Assembly (NCBI GenBank): GCA_036563615.1
Contig: DATCMB010000022.1
Coordinates: 248,001 to 312,000 of the forward strand
Length of the DNA stretch: 64,000 bases
Source: Candidatus Binatia bacterium
Lineage (GTDB): Bacteria; Desulfobacterota; Binatia; UBA12015
Direction of reading: 5' to 3'
Shown: in pieces, positions 8,723 to 18,258 of the stretch
Numbering within the stretch: position 1 is the first letter of the stretch
How the letters are laid out: the number at the start of each line of letters is the position of its first letter
Made by a program: the position numbers and the translations under genes
The notes under the pieces: generated by a model
Databases searched by the model: none
Seen by the model: only the letters and a program-made list of their open reading frames with translations
What the model was told of the DNA's origin: nothing

Positions 8723-9688
8723 ATGGAGAGCGACGGCGGTTCGTGCGCGGGCGACGAGATCGTCCTCGCGTTCGACGATCACGCGTATCCGGGTGCACTG
8801 CGCCACGTGCACGCGCCGCCGTCTCGGCTCTACGTGCGCGGACGATTGAGCGCGTGCCCGGAGGAGCTGTCGTCGCCGGCGATCGCGATCGTCGGCGCGC
8901 GCGACGCGACGGCCTACGGTCTCGCGTTCGCGCGCTCGCTCGCGCGCGAGCTCGCGCAGGCGGGTCTCTGCGTCGTGAGCGGGCTCGCGCTCGGCATCGA
9001 CGGCGCCGCGCATCGCGGCGCGCTCGACGCGGGCGGGACGACGATCGCGGTACTCGGCACCGGAACCGACATCCTCTATCCCCGCGCGCACCGCGCGCTG
9101 CGCGACGAGATCCTCGCGCGCGGCGCCGTCGTCTCGGAGCTGCCGCCCGGCACGCCGCCGCGCCGCGAGCACTTCCCGCAGCGCAACCGGATCATCAGCG
9201 GGCTCGCGCTCGGCGTCGTGGTGGTCGAGGCGACGCTGAAGAGCGGCTCGCTGGTGACCGCGCAGCACGCCCTCGAGCAGGGGCGCGAGGTGTTCGCCGT
9301 GCCGGGACCCGTGACCTCGGCGCGCTCGCGCGGGCCGCACGCGCTGCTCAAGCGGGGCGCGCGCCTGGTCGAGAGCGTCGACGACGTGCTGCTCGAGCTG
9401 CCGCCGGGCGTCCTGCGTCCGCGGACGGCGGGCGGGGCGGCGACCGGGCTCTCGCCGGAGCTGGCGGAGCTCCTCACCGCCATCCGGGACGGGGCCTCCA
9501 CGGTCGACGCGATGGCCGCCCGAACCGACACCCGGATCCCGGAAATCCTCAATCAATTGCTGCTTCTCGAGCTCCGCGGGCTGGTCGTCCGCGGGCCCGG
9601 CGGGCTGTACGTCGCCACCGCGGATGCCGCCGCATCTGGCACGGCTCGTGCTGAGGGCGGGGTTGACTCACCTCCGGACGAGCGTTAA
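8723..9688 (+). CDS. dprA: DNA processing protein DprA (Smf)
   Basis: A 321-residue DprA/Smf protein, which loads RecA on incoming single-stranded DNA during natural transformation. The extended Rossmann fold is clear: IAIVGARDATAYGL, VVSGLALGIDGAAHRGAL, TIAVLGTGTDILYPRAH, FPQRNRIISGL and VEATLKSGSLVTAQHALEQGREVFAVPG. A C-terminal winged-helix-like region (about 255-305) completes the usual architecture. The N-terminal SAM-like domain of longer homologues is reduced. It is followed 29 bases later by topA, the classical dprA-topA arrangement. A GGAGG ribosome site precedes the ATG. No other competence gene is in the window. Confidence 0.95.
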   Translation: MESDGGSCAGDEIVLAFDDHAYPGALRHVHAPPSRLYVRGRLSACPEELSSPAIAIVGARDATAYGLAFARSLARELAQAGLCVVSGLALGIDGAAHRGALDAGGTTIAVLGTGTDILYPRAHRALRDEILARGAVVSELPPGTPPRREHFPQRNRIISGLALGVVVVEATLKSGSLVTAQHALEQGREVFAVPGPVTSARSRGPHALLKRGARLVESVDDVLLELPPGVLRPRTAGGAATGLSPELAELLTAIRDGASTVDAMAARTDTRIPEILNQLLLLELRGLVVRGPGGLYVATADAAASGTARAEGGVDSPPDER

Positions 9689-9691
9689 CCG
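9663..9691 (+). promoter_or_regulatory. Weak promoter candidate before topA
   Basis: TTGACT (9663-9668) and TAACCG (9686-9691) are spaced by 17 bases inside the end of dprA. The -35 is good and the -10 weak. It could give topA transcription independent of dprA. Confidence 0.3.
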
Positions 9692-9717
9692 CGCCTGGTT
9701 CGGGCGGAGATCACTGG

Positions 9718-12021
9718 ATGGCGAAGAACCTGGTTGTCGTCGAGTCCCCGGCGAAGGCGAAGACCCTGGCCAAGTACCTTGGCCGGGATTACCAGGTCCG
9801 CGCTTCGGTCGGGCACATCCTGGACTTGCCGAAGAGCAAGCTCGGGGTGGACATCGAGAACGACTTCGCCCCGACCTACAACGTCATCCCCGGCAAGGCG
9901 AAGATCATCGCCGAGCTGCGCAAGGCCGCGAAGGAAAAGGAGACGATCTACCTCGCGCCCGACCCGGACCGCGAGGGCGAGGCGATCGCCTGGCACATCG
10001 CCGAGAAGCTCGGCGTGCCGCAATCCAAGCTGAAGCGCGTCCTGTTCAACGAGATCACCAAGGACGCGGTCAAGCGCGCGATCGCGAATCCGCAACCCCT
10101 CAATAAGGATCGCTACGACGCCCAGCAGGCGCGCCGCGTCCTGGACCGCCTCGTCGGCTACCAGGTGTCGCCGCTGCTGTGGAAGAAGGTCCGCCGCGGG
10201 CTCTCGGCGGGGCGCGTGCAGACCGTCGCGGTGCGGATCATCGTCGACCGCGAGCGCGAGATCCGCGCCTTCGTCCCGGTCGAGTACTGGTCGCTCACCG
10301 CGCGCCTCGAGGGGCCGCTGCCGCCGGCGTTCGACGCCCGCCTGGTCGAGGTCGGAGGCAAGCGTCTCGATCCCAAGGGCTTCCGGATCGAGAACGAGGA
10401 GCAGGCGAAGGCGATCCTGCAGGCGGTCAAGAACGCGCTGTGGATCGTCCGCGACGTCGAGACCAAGGAGCGCAAGCGCAACCCGCAGCCTCCTTTCATC
10501 ACGTCGCGTCTGCAGCAGGAGGCGTCGCGCAAGCTGTCGTTCAGCCCGAAGCGGACGATGAGCATCGCGCAGAAGCTCTACGAGGGCGTCGAGCTCGGCA
10601 GCGAGGGCGCGGTCGGTCTCATCACCTACATGCGCACCGACTCGACCCGCGTCTCGCCCGAGGCGCAGGCGCACGCGCGCGAGTTCATCAAGGCCCGCTA
10701 CGGCGAGCAGTACCTGCCGAAGGAGCCGCCGGTCTACCGCTCGCGCAAGCAGGCGCAGGACGCGCACGAGGCGATCCGTCCGACGTCGATGGAGTACACG
10801 CCGGAGCGCGTCGAGCCGTTCCTCGATCCGGCCGAGCTCAAGCTCTACACGCTGATCTGGAACCGCTTCGTCGCGAGCCAGATGGCGCCCGCGGTCTACG
10901 ACCAGACGGCGGTCGACATCCCCGTCGGCGAGTACCTGTTCCGCGCCAACGGGCAGGTGATGAAGTTCGACGGCTTCATGCGGGTCTACATCGAGGGCAC
11001 GGACGAGAAGACGCAGGACGAGTCCGCCGAGTCCGACTCCACCGACGATCGTCAGCTGCCGCCGCTCAAGCCGGGCGACCACCTGAAGCTCCTCGAGCTG
11101 AACCCCGAGCAGCACTTCACGCAGCCGCCGCCGCGCTTCACGCAGGCGACGCTGATCAAGGAGCTCGAGGAGAAGGGCATCGGCCGCCCGTCGACCTACG
11201 CCAGCATCATGGGGACGATCCTCGAGAAGGACTACGTCACCGAGGACGAGTCGCGCCGCCTGCACCCGACCGAGCTCGGCATGCTGGTCACCGACCTCCT
11301 CGTCGAGGCGTTCCCCGACATCTTCAACGTCGAGTTCACCGCCGGCATGGAGGAGGTGCTCGACACCGTCGAGGAGGGCTCGAAGAGCTGGGTCTCGGCG
11401 GTGCGCAGCTTCTACGACCCCTTCACCAAGGACCTCGAGCACGCCGACGAGCACATGCGCGACGTCAAGACGCAGGAGATCCCGACGGATCTCACCTGCG
11501 AGCGCTGCTCGGCGCCGATGGTCATCAAGTGGGGTCGACGCGGCGAGTTCATCGCCTGCACGAACTACCCCGAGTGCCGCAACACCAAGAACTTCACGCG
11601 GCGCGAGGACGGCTCGATCGAGGTCGCGAAGGAAGAGACCATCGACCGCACCTGCCCGAAGTGCGGCCGTCCGATGCAGATCAAGTTCGGCCGCTTCGGC
11701 AAGTTCGTCGGCTGCACGGGCTACCCCGAGTGCCGCGAGGTGCAGCCGCTCAAGCTGCCCGAGCCGATCGGCATGAAGTGCCCGGACTGCGGCGTCGGCG
11801 ACGTCGTGCAGAAGTTCTCGCGCAAGCGGAAGCTGTTCTACAGCTGCAATCGCTACCCCGACTGCACCTTCAGCTCGTGGGACAAGCCGCTCGCCGAGCC
11901 GTGCCCGCGCTGCGGCGGCAAGTTCCTGGTCGAGAAGGTGACCAAGCGCGCCGGCGCCGAGAAGAAGTGCCCGAACCCCGAGTGCGACTTCCGCGAGGCG
12001 CTCGAGCAGGCGGTCGCCTGA
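9718..12021 (+). CDS. topA: DNA topoisomerase I
   Basis: A 767-residue type IA topoisomerase that relaxes negative supercoils by cutting one strand. The TOPRIM domain starts at once (NLVVVESPAKAKTL) and contains APDPDREGEAIAWH with its metal-binding acidic residues. The catalytic tyrosine is about Tyr304 in GLITYMRTDSTR. Four C-terminal zinc-ribbon modules follow from about residue 590, each with paired CxxC-type motifs (CERCSAP, CPKCGRP, CPDCGVG, CPRCGGK), giving the usual bacterial length. An Asp/Ser-rich insertion near residues 435-450 (DESAESDSTDD) is a variable loop. It follows dprA directly and precedes trmFO after 138 bases, a common order in several phyla. Confidence 0.98.
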   Translation: MAKNLVVVESPAKAKTLAKYLGRDYQVRASVGHILDLPKSKLGVDIENDFAPTYNVIPGKAKIIAELRKAAKEKETIYLAPDPDREGEAIAWHIAEKLGVPQSKLKRVLFNEITKDAVKRAIANPQPLNKDRYDAQQARRVLDRLVGYQVSPLLWKKVRRGLSAGRVQTVAVRIIVDREREIRAFVPVEYWSLTARLEGPLPPAFDARLVEVGGKRLDPKGFRIENEEQAKAILQAVKNALWIVRDVETKERKRNPQPPFITSRLQQEASRKLSFSPKRTMSIAQKLYEGVELGSEGAVGLITYMRTDSTRVSPEAQAHAREFIKARYGEQYLPKEPPVYRSRKQAQDAHEAIRPTSMEYTPERVEPFLDPAELKLYTLIWNRFVASQMAPAVYDQTAVDIPVGEYLFRANGQVMKFDGFMRVYIEGTDEKTQDESAESDSTDDRQLPPLKPGDHLKLLELNPEQHFTQPPPRFTQATLIKELEEKGIGRPSTYASIMGTILEKDYVTEDESRRLHPTELGMLVTDLLVEAFPDIFNVEFTAGMEEVLDTVEEGSKSWVSAVRSFYDPFTKDLEHADEHMRDVKTQEIPTDLTCERCSAPMVIKWGRRGEFIACTNYPECRNTKNFTRREDGSIEVAKEETIDRTCPKCGRPMQIKFGRFGKFVGCTGYPECREVQPLKLPEPIGMKCPDCGVGDVVQKFSRKRKLFYSCNRYPDCTFSSWDKPLAEPCPRCGGKFLVEKVTKRAGAEKKCPNPECDFREALEQAVA

Positions 12022-12159
12022 GCGAGGCTTGGCGGCCGCTCCGCGCCGTTCGGTCGGTTCCGTCGGTCGCGCCTTCGTTCCCGACGGCCGCGCCGTCGCT
12101 CCTGCAGGCCGCGCGCTCGCCCCTGTCGATTCGCACGTCGGCGCGCTAATCTCGCCCGG

Positions 12160-13488
12160 ATGAGCCCGCGCGTCTCGATCGTCGGCGGCGGCCTCGCCGG
12201 CTGCGAGGCGGCCTGGCAGCTCGCACGCCGTGGGATCGGCGTCGACCTCTACGAGATGCGCCCGGTGCGCAGCACCGAGGCGCACCAGACCGACCTGCTC
12301 GCCGAGCTGGTGTGCTCGAACAGCTTCCGCAGCGCCGAGCGCACGACCGCGATCGGTCTCCTGAAGGAGGAGATGCGGCGTCTCGGCTCGCTGGTGATGC
12401 GGATTGCCGACGAGCATCGGGTGCCGGCGGGCGGCTCGCTCGCGGTCGACCGCGAGGGCTTCGCGCGCGCGATGACCGAGGCGGTGCTCGCGCTGCCCGG
12501 CGTCGTCCTGCGTCGCGAGGAGGTGCTCGAGCCGCCGCCGGGCCTCACCATCATCGCCTCGGGGCCGCTCACCTCGCCCGGGCTTGCGGAGTCGCTGCGC
12601 AAGCTGTTCGGCGCGGAGTACCTCTACTTCTACGACGCGATCGCGCCGATCGTCACCGCCGAGTCGATCGACATGACGAAGGCGTTCCGCGCCTCGCGCT
12701 ACGGCAAGGGCGGCGACGACTACGTGAACTGCCCGCTCGACCGCGAGGCGTACGAGCGGCTGGTCGACGAGATCCTCGCCGCGGAGAAGGTGCCGACGCG
12801 CGACTTCGAGCGCTGCGTCCACTTCGAGGGCTGTCTGCCGATCGAGGAGATGGCGCGCCGCGGACGCGACACGCTCGCCTTCGGTCCGATGAAGCCGGTC
12901 GGGCTCGTCGACCCACGCACCGGCAAGCGTCCGTACGCGGTGGTGCAGCTCCGCCAGGACGACCGCAACGCGACGCTGTTCAACATGGTCGGCTTCCAGA
13001 CCAAGATGACCTACCCGGAGCAGCGCCGGATCTTCCGCACCATCCCGGGTCTCGAGAAGGCCGAGTTCGTGCGGCTCGGCAGCCTGCACCGCAACACGTT
13101 CATCGAGGCGCCGAAGGTCCTGCGCCCGACGCTGCAGACGCGCGTGCGTCCCGACCTGCTGATCGCCGGGCAGCTGATCGGCGTCGAGGGCTACCTCGAG
13201 TCGGCGAGCGCGGGCTATCTCGCGGGCGTCAACGCGGCGCGGCTGGCGCTGGGTCGCGAGCCGCTCGTGCCGCCGGCGACGACCGCGCTCGGCTCGCTGA
13301 TCCGCTACGTCACGCAGCCCGGGCGCACCGACTTCCAGCCGATGAACGCCAACTACGGCCTCTTCCCGCCGCTCGAGGGACGTCGCCTGAAGGGCCCCGA
13401 GAAGAAGATCGCGCTCGCCGAGCGCGCGCTCGCCGACCTCGACGCCTTCGGCCACGACGCCGCGAGCGACGTCGCCCGCGCCGCCTGA
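12160..13488 (+). CDS. trmFO: Methylenetetrahydrofolate-tRNA-(uracil-5-)-methyltransferase TrmFO
   Basis: A 442-residue folate- and FAD-dependent enzyme that makes 5-methyluridine at position 54 of tRNA. It begins with the FAD motif [15 protein letters not shown] and has the family signature LVCSNSFRS, with Cys52 as a catalytic cysteine. [28 protein letters not shown] and the C-terminal [23 protein letters not shown] are all diagnostic of TrmFO. Length is standard. It is typical of organisms that use the folate route rather than SAM-dependent TrmA. Its stop overlaps the glnE start as TGATG (13486-13490), so the two are translationally coupled. Confidence 0.97.
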   Translation: MSPRVSIVGGGLAGCEAAWQLARRGIGVDLYEMRPVRSTEAHQTDLLAELVCSNSFRSAERTTAIGLLKEEMRRLGSLVMRIADEHRVPAGGSLAVDREGFARAMTEAVLALPGVVLRREEVLEPPPGLTIIASGPLTSPGLAESLRKLFGAEYLYFYDAIAPIVTAESIDMTKAFRASRYGKGGDDYVNCPLDREAYERLVDEILAAEKVPTRDFERCVHFEGCLPIEEMARRGRDTLAFGPMKPVGLVDPRTGKRPYAVVQLRQDDRNATLFNMVGFQTKMTYPEQRRIFRTIPGLEKAEFVRLGSLHRNTFIEAPKVLRPTLQTRVRPDLLIAGQLIGVEGYLESASAGYLAGVNAARLALGREPLVPPATTALGSLIRYVTQPGRTDFQPMNANYGLFPPLEGRRLKGPEKKIALAERALADLDAFGHDAASDVARAA

Positions 13489-16400
13489 TGTCGACGGCGC
13501 AGGAGGCAGGGAGCGGCACGCGGGCCTCGCTCGCGGAGCGCGCCGGCCTCGCGCCCGAGCTCGTCGAGGGCGAGGCGGCGTACGCCGCGCAGCCCGAGCT
13601 CGCGCTCGCGCGCGCGGCCGACCTGTCCGACGTCGCCGAGGTTCTCGGGGGCCTCTCGCATGAGGAGCGGATCGCGCTCTTCGTCCTGCTCGGCGGCAGC
13701 GGCCACCTGAGCCGCGTGCTGCGCTCGCTCGACGACTGGCCGGGCTGGCTGCGCGCCGCGGTGCGCGACGAGCTGCCGCCGCCCGAGCTCGACGTCGACG
13801 CGCTGGTCGAGCTCGCGCACGAGCAGGGTGCGGCGGCGCGCGAGCTGCGACGCTGGCGGCAGCGCGCGTACCTGCGCATCGGTGCGCGCGACCTCTGGGG
13901 GCTCGCGCCGATCACCGAGACCTTCGTCGGCCTGACCGAGACCGCGGAGACGGCGATCACCGCCGCAACCGCGGTCGCGCGCGCGCAGCTCGAGGCGCAG
14001 CACGGCACGCTCGAGCTCGAGGGCGGACGGCGCAACCGCTTCGCCGTGCTCGGCTTCGGCAAGCTCGGCGCGTGCGAGCTCAACTACAGCTCGGACGTCG
14101 ACCTCGTGTTCGTCCACGAGAGCGACGCCGCGACCAGCTCGGGTGGCGCTCGCGGCGCGCTCGCGGCGCAGAACTTCTTCACGCGGCTCGCGGAGCGGAC
14201 CTCGAAGCTGCTCTCCGAGGTGACCGCCGACGGCTTCGTCTTCCGCGTCGACCTGCGGCTGCGTCCCGACGGCATGAACGGGCCGCTCACCAACTCGCTC
14301 GCCGGCACCCTGCAGTACTACGAGGCGCTCGGCCAGACCTGGGAGCGCGCCGCGCTGTTCAAGGCGCGGCCGGTCGGCGGCGATCGCGAGCTCGGCGACC
14401 TGCTGCTCGCCGAGCTCGAGCCGTTCATCTACCGACGCACGCTCGACTACACGATGATCGCCGACCTCGAGGCGATGAAGGCGCGCGTCGAGGCGCAGGA
14501 GCGCGGCAAGGGCAGGGGAGAGCGCAACGTCAAGCTCGGCCCCGGCGGCATCCGCGAGATCGAGTTCCTCGTGCAGTCCTTCGCCATGGTGCACGGCGGC
14601 AAGGACCGTCGGCTACGCGAGCGCAGCACGCTCGGGCTCCTGCAGAGGCTTCTCGAGATCGGGCTCCTGCAGCCGTCCGACGGCGAGGCGCTCGCCGCCG
14701 CGTACCCGTGGCTGCGTCGCGTCGAGCACGCGCTGCAGATCGACGAGGACCGTCAAGTACACGTCCTGCCCGAAGATGCAGAGGGGCGCACGATCGTCGC
14801 GCGTCGCCTCGGCCTGCACCTCGAGGGCGAGGGGCCGGTGTGGCGGCGGCGTCTCGGCGGCGACGCGCTCGCGCGCTTCGAGGAAACCCACGCGCGCCAC
14901 ACGTCGGTCGTGCGCGCCGCGTTCTCCGAGCTCTTCCGCGAGCGCCGCGAGCAGACGCTGCGCTCCGCGGACGAGGCGACCCGCACCCTGATCGACGAGC
15001 TCGACGCGCCGGACGCGCGCGAGCGCGCGGCGCGGCTCGGCTTCGAGGATCCCGACGCGGCGCTCGCGGCGCTGCGGTTGATCCGCGACGGCGCGCCGCA
15101 CGCGCGCGCGAGCGCCGTCAGCCGCCGCACGCTGGTCGCGCTCGCGCCGGCGCTGCTCGACGCCGTCCGCCAGACGGCGCGGCCCGACCGCGCGCTCGCG
15201 CGTCTCGCGGACTTCCTGGTGCGCGTCGGCGCGCGGCGGACGTTCCTCGCGCTGCTCGCCGAGAACCCGGCGACGCTGCGCCTGCTGGTGACGCTGTTCG
15301 CGTCGAGCGACTACCTGTCGAACACGCTGCTGCAGCATCCCGAGCTGCTCGACACGCTCGTGCGCGCGGATCTCGCGGTGGTGCACAAGTCGCGCGACGA
15401 CTTCGCGCGCGAGCTCGATGCGCTGCTCGAGCAGGCGCCGGACTTCGAGGGCCAGCTCGACGTCCTGCGTCGCTACCGCAACGACGAGTTCCTTCGCATC
15501 GGCTCGCGCGACGTCTTCGGCGAGCTGCACTACAGCGAGGTGAGCACGCAGCTCAGCGACCTCGCCGAGGTCTGCCTGTCGCGCGCGTACGACATCGCGC
15601 TCGCCGAGCGCAGCCGTCGTTACGTGCCGCCCGCGGGGCTGTCGCTCGCGGTAGTGGCGCTCGGCAAGCTCGGCGGACGCGAGCTCAACTACCACTCGGA
15701 CCTCGATCTGATCTTCATCTACGGGCCGTCGCCGGAGAGCGAAGCACCACCGCCGACGGCGGAGACGTCCGAGCAGCACGCCGACGAGCGGACCGTGCTC
15801 GGCCCGCAGGAGTTCTTCGCCAAGGTCGCGCAGCTCCTGCTGCTCGTGCTGCAGCTCGCGACCCGCGAGGGCTACGTCTACAAGATCGACACCCGGCTGC
15901 GGCCGTCGGGGCGCTTCGGTCCGCTGGTCACCTCGCTCGAGGGCTTCGCGCACTACCACGCGCAATCGTCGGCGCTGTGGGAACGGCAAGCGCTGATCCG
16001 CGCGCGTACGGTGTGCGGACCGGAGCCGCTCGCCAAGAAGATTCACGAGATCATCGAGGGGTTCGTCTTCGGACGCGGGCTGACGCGCGAGGAGCTCGCC
16101 GAGATCGCGCGCATGCGCAGCCGCATGGAGCGCGAGCTCGCGCGCGAGGACGAGAAGCACGTCAATCTCAAGGTCGGGCGCGGCGGGCTCGTCGACATCG
16201 AGTTCATCGCCCAGGCGCTCGCCCTCGAGCACGGGCACGCCCGCCCCGAGCTCCGGCAGCGCGCGACGCGCCCGCTGCTCGACGCGCTCGGCGCGGCCGG
16301 GCTGCTGTCGCCCGACGACCTCCGCACGCTGGTCGCCGCGCACTCGTTCCTGCGCGGGCTCGAGAACCGGCTGCGCATCGAGGGCGAGCACCCGATCGAG

Positions 16401-16565
16401 CGCATCACGCGCGACCCCGTCGCGCTGGTGAGCGTCGCCCGCCGCATGGGCATCACGGAGGAGGGGGCGCAGGCCGGGGAGGTTTTGCTAGAGGAGCTCG
16501 ATCGCCATCGCGACGCCGTGCGAGACGTCTTCCAGCGCCTCGTCGGCCGCGCCGCGAGCGGGTAG
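13488..16565 (+). CDS. glnE: Bifunctional glutamine synthetase adenylyltransferase/deadenylase
   Basis: A 1025-residue protein with two nucleotidyltransferase domains: GFGKLGACELNYSSDVDLVFV near residue 188 (deadenylylase) and ALGKLGGRELNYHSDLDLIFIY near residue 723 (adenylylase). Each is followed by its own GlnD/PII-uridylyltransferase-type helical region. GPGGIREIEFLVQ and GRGGLVDIEFIAQ repeat at the matching place in both halves. GlnE adds or removes AMP on glutamine synthetase in response to PII. The ATG at 13488 overlaps the trmFO stop; the same frame is open upstream but antisense-like there. An acidic low-complexity stretch (ESEAPPPTAETSEQHADE) sits in the second half. No glnA or glnB is in view. 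ilvE follows after 18 bases. Confidence 0.96.
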   Translation: MSTAQEAGSGTRASLAERAGLAPELVEGEAAYAAQPELALARAADLSDVAEVLGGLSHEERIALFVLLGGSGHLSRVLRSLDDWPGWLRAAVRDELPPPELDVDALVELAHEQGAAARELRRWRQRAYLRIGARDLWGLAPITETFVGLTETAETAITAATAVARAQLEAQHGTLELEGGRRNRFAVLGFGKLGACELNYSSDVDLVFVHESDAATSSGGARGALAAQNFFTRLAERTSKLLSEVTADGFVFRVDLRLRPDGMNGPLTNSLAGTLQYYEALGQTWERAALFKARPVGGDRELGDLLLAELEPFIYRRTLDYTMIADLEAMKARVEAQERGKGRGERNVKLGPGGIREIEFLVQSFAMVHGGKDRRLRERSTLGLLQRLLEIGLLQPSDGEALAAAYPWLRRVEHALQIDEDRQVHVLPEDAEGRTIVARRLGLHLEGEGPVWRRRLGGDALARFEETHARHTSVVRAAFSELFRERREQTLRSADEATRTLIDELDAPDARERAARLGFEDPDAALAALRLIRDGAPHARASAVSRRTLVALAPALLDAVRQTARPDRALARLADFLVRVGARRTFLALLAENPATLRLLVTLFASSDYLSNTLLQHPELLDTLVRADLAVVHKSRDDFARELDALLEQAPDFEGQLDVLRRYRNDEFLRIGSRDVFGELHYSEVSTQLSDLAEVCLSRAYDIALAERSRRYVPPAGLSLAVVALGKLGGRELNYHSDLDLIFIYGPSPESEAPPPTAETSEQHADERTVLGPQEFFAKVAQLLLLVLQLATREGYVYKIDTRLRPSGRFGPLVTSLEGFAHYHAQSSALWERQALIRARTVCGPEPLAKKIHEIIEGFVFGRGLTREELAEIARMRSRMERELAREDEKHVNLKVGRGGLVDIEFIAQALALEHGHARPELRQRATRPLLDALGAAGLLSPDDLRTLVAAHSFLRGLENRLRIEGEHPIERITRDPVALVSVARRMGITEEGAQAGEVLLEELDRHRDAVRDVFQRLVGRAASG

Positions 16566-16583
16566 GCGAGCAAAGGAGCATCC

Positions 16584-17495
16584 GTGGAGAAGAGTAGCTG
16601 GATCTGGCTCGACGGCCGCTTCGTTCCCTGGGACGAGGCGAACGTCCACGTTCTGACGCACACCCTGCACTACGGCCTCGGCGTCTTCGAGGGCATTCGC
16701 TGCTACCGCGGCGACGACGGGCGCTCTCTGGTGTTCCGCCTGCGCGAGCACAACCGCCGCCTGTTCGACTCGGCGCGCATCCTCGGTCTCGAGATCCCGT
16801 TCGGCGAGCAGGAGATCGACGACGCGTGCGTCGAGACGGTGCGCAAGAACGGGCTCGAGGAGTGCTACATCCGCCCGCTCGTCTTCCTCGGCGACGGCGA
16901 GATGGGCCTCGCGGCGGAGAATCCGGTGCGGGTCGCGATCGCGGCCTGGCGCTGGGGCGCCTACCTCGGCGACGAGGGCATCACCAAGGGCATCCGCGCG
17001 AAGACCTCGTCGTTCCACCGCTTCCACTCGAACACGCTGATGTCGAAGGCGAAGACGGTCGGGAACTACGTGAACTCGATCCTCGCGTCGCACGAAGCGC
17101 GCTCGGGCGGCTTCCAGGAAGCGCTCATGCTCGACACCGAGGGCTTCGTCGCGGAGGGCAGCGGCGAGAACATCTTCGTGGTGCGCGACGGCGTGGTGAA
17201 GACGCCGGGCGGGCACTCGATCCTGCCGGGCATCACGCGCGACTCGGTGATCAAGATCCTGCGCGACCGCGGCGTCGACGTGCGCGAGGAGCGCATCACG
17301 CGCGACGAGATCTACATCGCCGACGAGGCGTTCCTCACCGGCACCGCGGTCGAGATCACGCCGATCCGCGAGCTCGACGGCCGTCGCGTCGGACGCGAGA
17401 CGCCGGGCCCGGTGACGTCCTCGCTGCAGAAAGACTTCTTCGACATCGTGCGGGGCCGCAACGAGCGCTACCGCAGCTGGCTCACGCCGGTCTGA
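16584..17495 (+). CDS. ilvE: Branched-chain amino acid aminotransferase
   Basis: A 303-residue fold-type IV PLP enzyme that makes or breaks down valine, leucine and isoleucine with 2-oxoglutarate/glutamate. It starts SSWIWLDGRFVPWDEANVHV, then THTLHYGLGVFEGIRCY. The PLP-binding region is FHSNTLMSKAKTVGNYVNSILA, and EALMLDTEGFVAEGSGENIFVV plus TGTAVEITPIRELD are family hallmarks. GTG at 16584 follows an AAAGGAG ribosome site at good spacing. It may belong to the trmFO-glnE transcript. Length and motifs are standard for IlvE; D-amino-acid aminotransferase is less likely because the ITPIRELDGR motif fits BCAT. Confidence 0.94.
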   Translation: MEKSSWIWLDGRFVPWDEANVHVLTHTLHYGLGVFEGIRCYRGDDGRSLVFRLREHNRRLFDSARILGLEIPFGEQEIDDACVETVRKNGLEECYIRPLVFLGDGEMGLAAENPVRVAIAAWRWGAYLGDEGITKGIRAKTSSFHRFHSNTLMSKAKTVGNYVNSILASHEARSGGFQEALMLDTEGFVAEGSGENIFVVRDGVVKTPGGHSILPGITRDSVIKILRDRGVDVREERITRDEIYIADEAFLTGTAVEITPIRELDGRRVGRETPGPVTSSLQKDFFDIVRGRNERYRSWLTPV

Positions 17496-17514
17496 GTCCG
17501 GGAAGGAGCGGGCG

Positions 17515-18258
17515 ATGCGTCGAGCGCTGGATGTGGCGACGTCGCTGGGCTCGAGCGTCGCGCGTCTCGGGGCCGGGCTCGCCGTCGGAAAGCTCGGCAA
17601 GCGGCCCGAGAAGCTCCTCGAGCTCTACGAGTTCGAGGCCTGCCCGTTCTGCCGCAAGGTGCGCGAGGCGCTGTCGATGCTCGACCTCGACGCGCTCGTG
17701 CGCCCGTGCCCGAAGAACGGCGAGCGCTTCCGTCCGACCGTGGTGGCGCGCGGCGGCAAGAAGCAGTTTCCCTGGCTCGTCGACCCGAACACCGGCCACG
17801 CGATGTACGAATCCGACGACATCGTGCGCTACCTCTACGAGCAGTACGGCGACGGCAGCCCGCCGTGGCACTTCGCGCAGCCGCTCGTCATGGCGACGCT
17901 CGTTGCGGGCACGCTGTGGCGGCCGATGAAGGGTGCGTGGGCGCGTCCGTCGCGCGCGCCGGAGCAACCGCTCGAGCTCTGGAGCTTCGAGGCGTCGCCG
18001 TACTGTCGGCTCGTGCGCGAGACGCTGTGCGAGCTCGAGCTGCCGTACCTCCTGCACAACGTCGCCAAGGGCAGCCCGAAGCGCGAGGCGTTCGTCGCGC
18101 GTTCCGGCAAGATGCAGGTGCCGTATCTCTTCGATCCGAACACGGGGCGTGCGCTCTTCGAGTCGGCCGACATCGTCGCCTACCTCGAGGAGACGTACGC
18201 GCTGCCGGCGCGCGCCGGGAGCACGGTGCGCGCCGCCACCGCGGGGACCAGCTCATGA
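17515..18258 (+). CDS. Tandem glutaredoxin/GST N-terminal-domain protein
   Basis: A 247-residue protein with two thioredoxin-fold (GST_N-type) repeats. The first (about residues 34-112) has a CPFC active-site motif at 43-46; the second (about 152-230) has SPYC at 161-164, keeping only the second cysteine. Both repeats contain a cis-proline strand region and a nearly identical VDPNTGHAMYES/FDPNTGRALFES segment, so they arose by internal duplication. Double-domain proteins of this kind occur in cyanobacteria and plants, with redox functions not well defined. A hydrophobic patch (LVMATLVAGTLW) joins the repeats. A GGAAGGAG ribosome site precedes the ATG. The stop overlaps the next start as ATGA. 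Confidence 0.8.
   Translation: MRRALDVATSLGSSVARLGAGLAVGKLGKRPEKLLELYEFEACPFCRKVREALSMLDLDALVRPCPKNGERFRPTVVARGGKKQFPWLVDPNTGHAMYESDDIVRYLYEQYGDGSPPWHFAQPLVMATLVAGTLWRPMKGAWARPSRAPEQPLELWSFEASPYCRLVRETLCELELPYLLHNVAKGSPKREAFVARSGKMQVPYLFDPNTGRALFESADIVAYLEETYALPARAGSTVRAATAGTSS

Noticed and set aside
12022..12159. A terminator or regulatory element between topA and trmFO
   Set aside because: The gap holds GC-rich, partly repetitive sequence without a stem followed by T residues; transcription may simply read through.
9685..13455. A 1256-codon open frame on the minus strand
   Set aside because: It lies entirely antisense to dprA's end, topA and trmFO, whose motifs are unmistakable. High GC content leaves long stop-free antisense frames; the translation is Arg/Leu/Asp-rich with no family motif.
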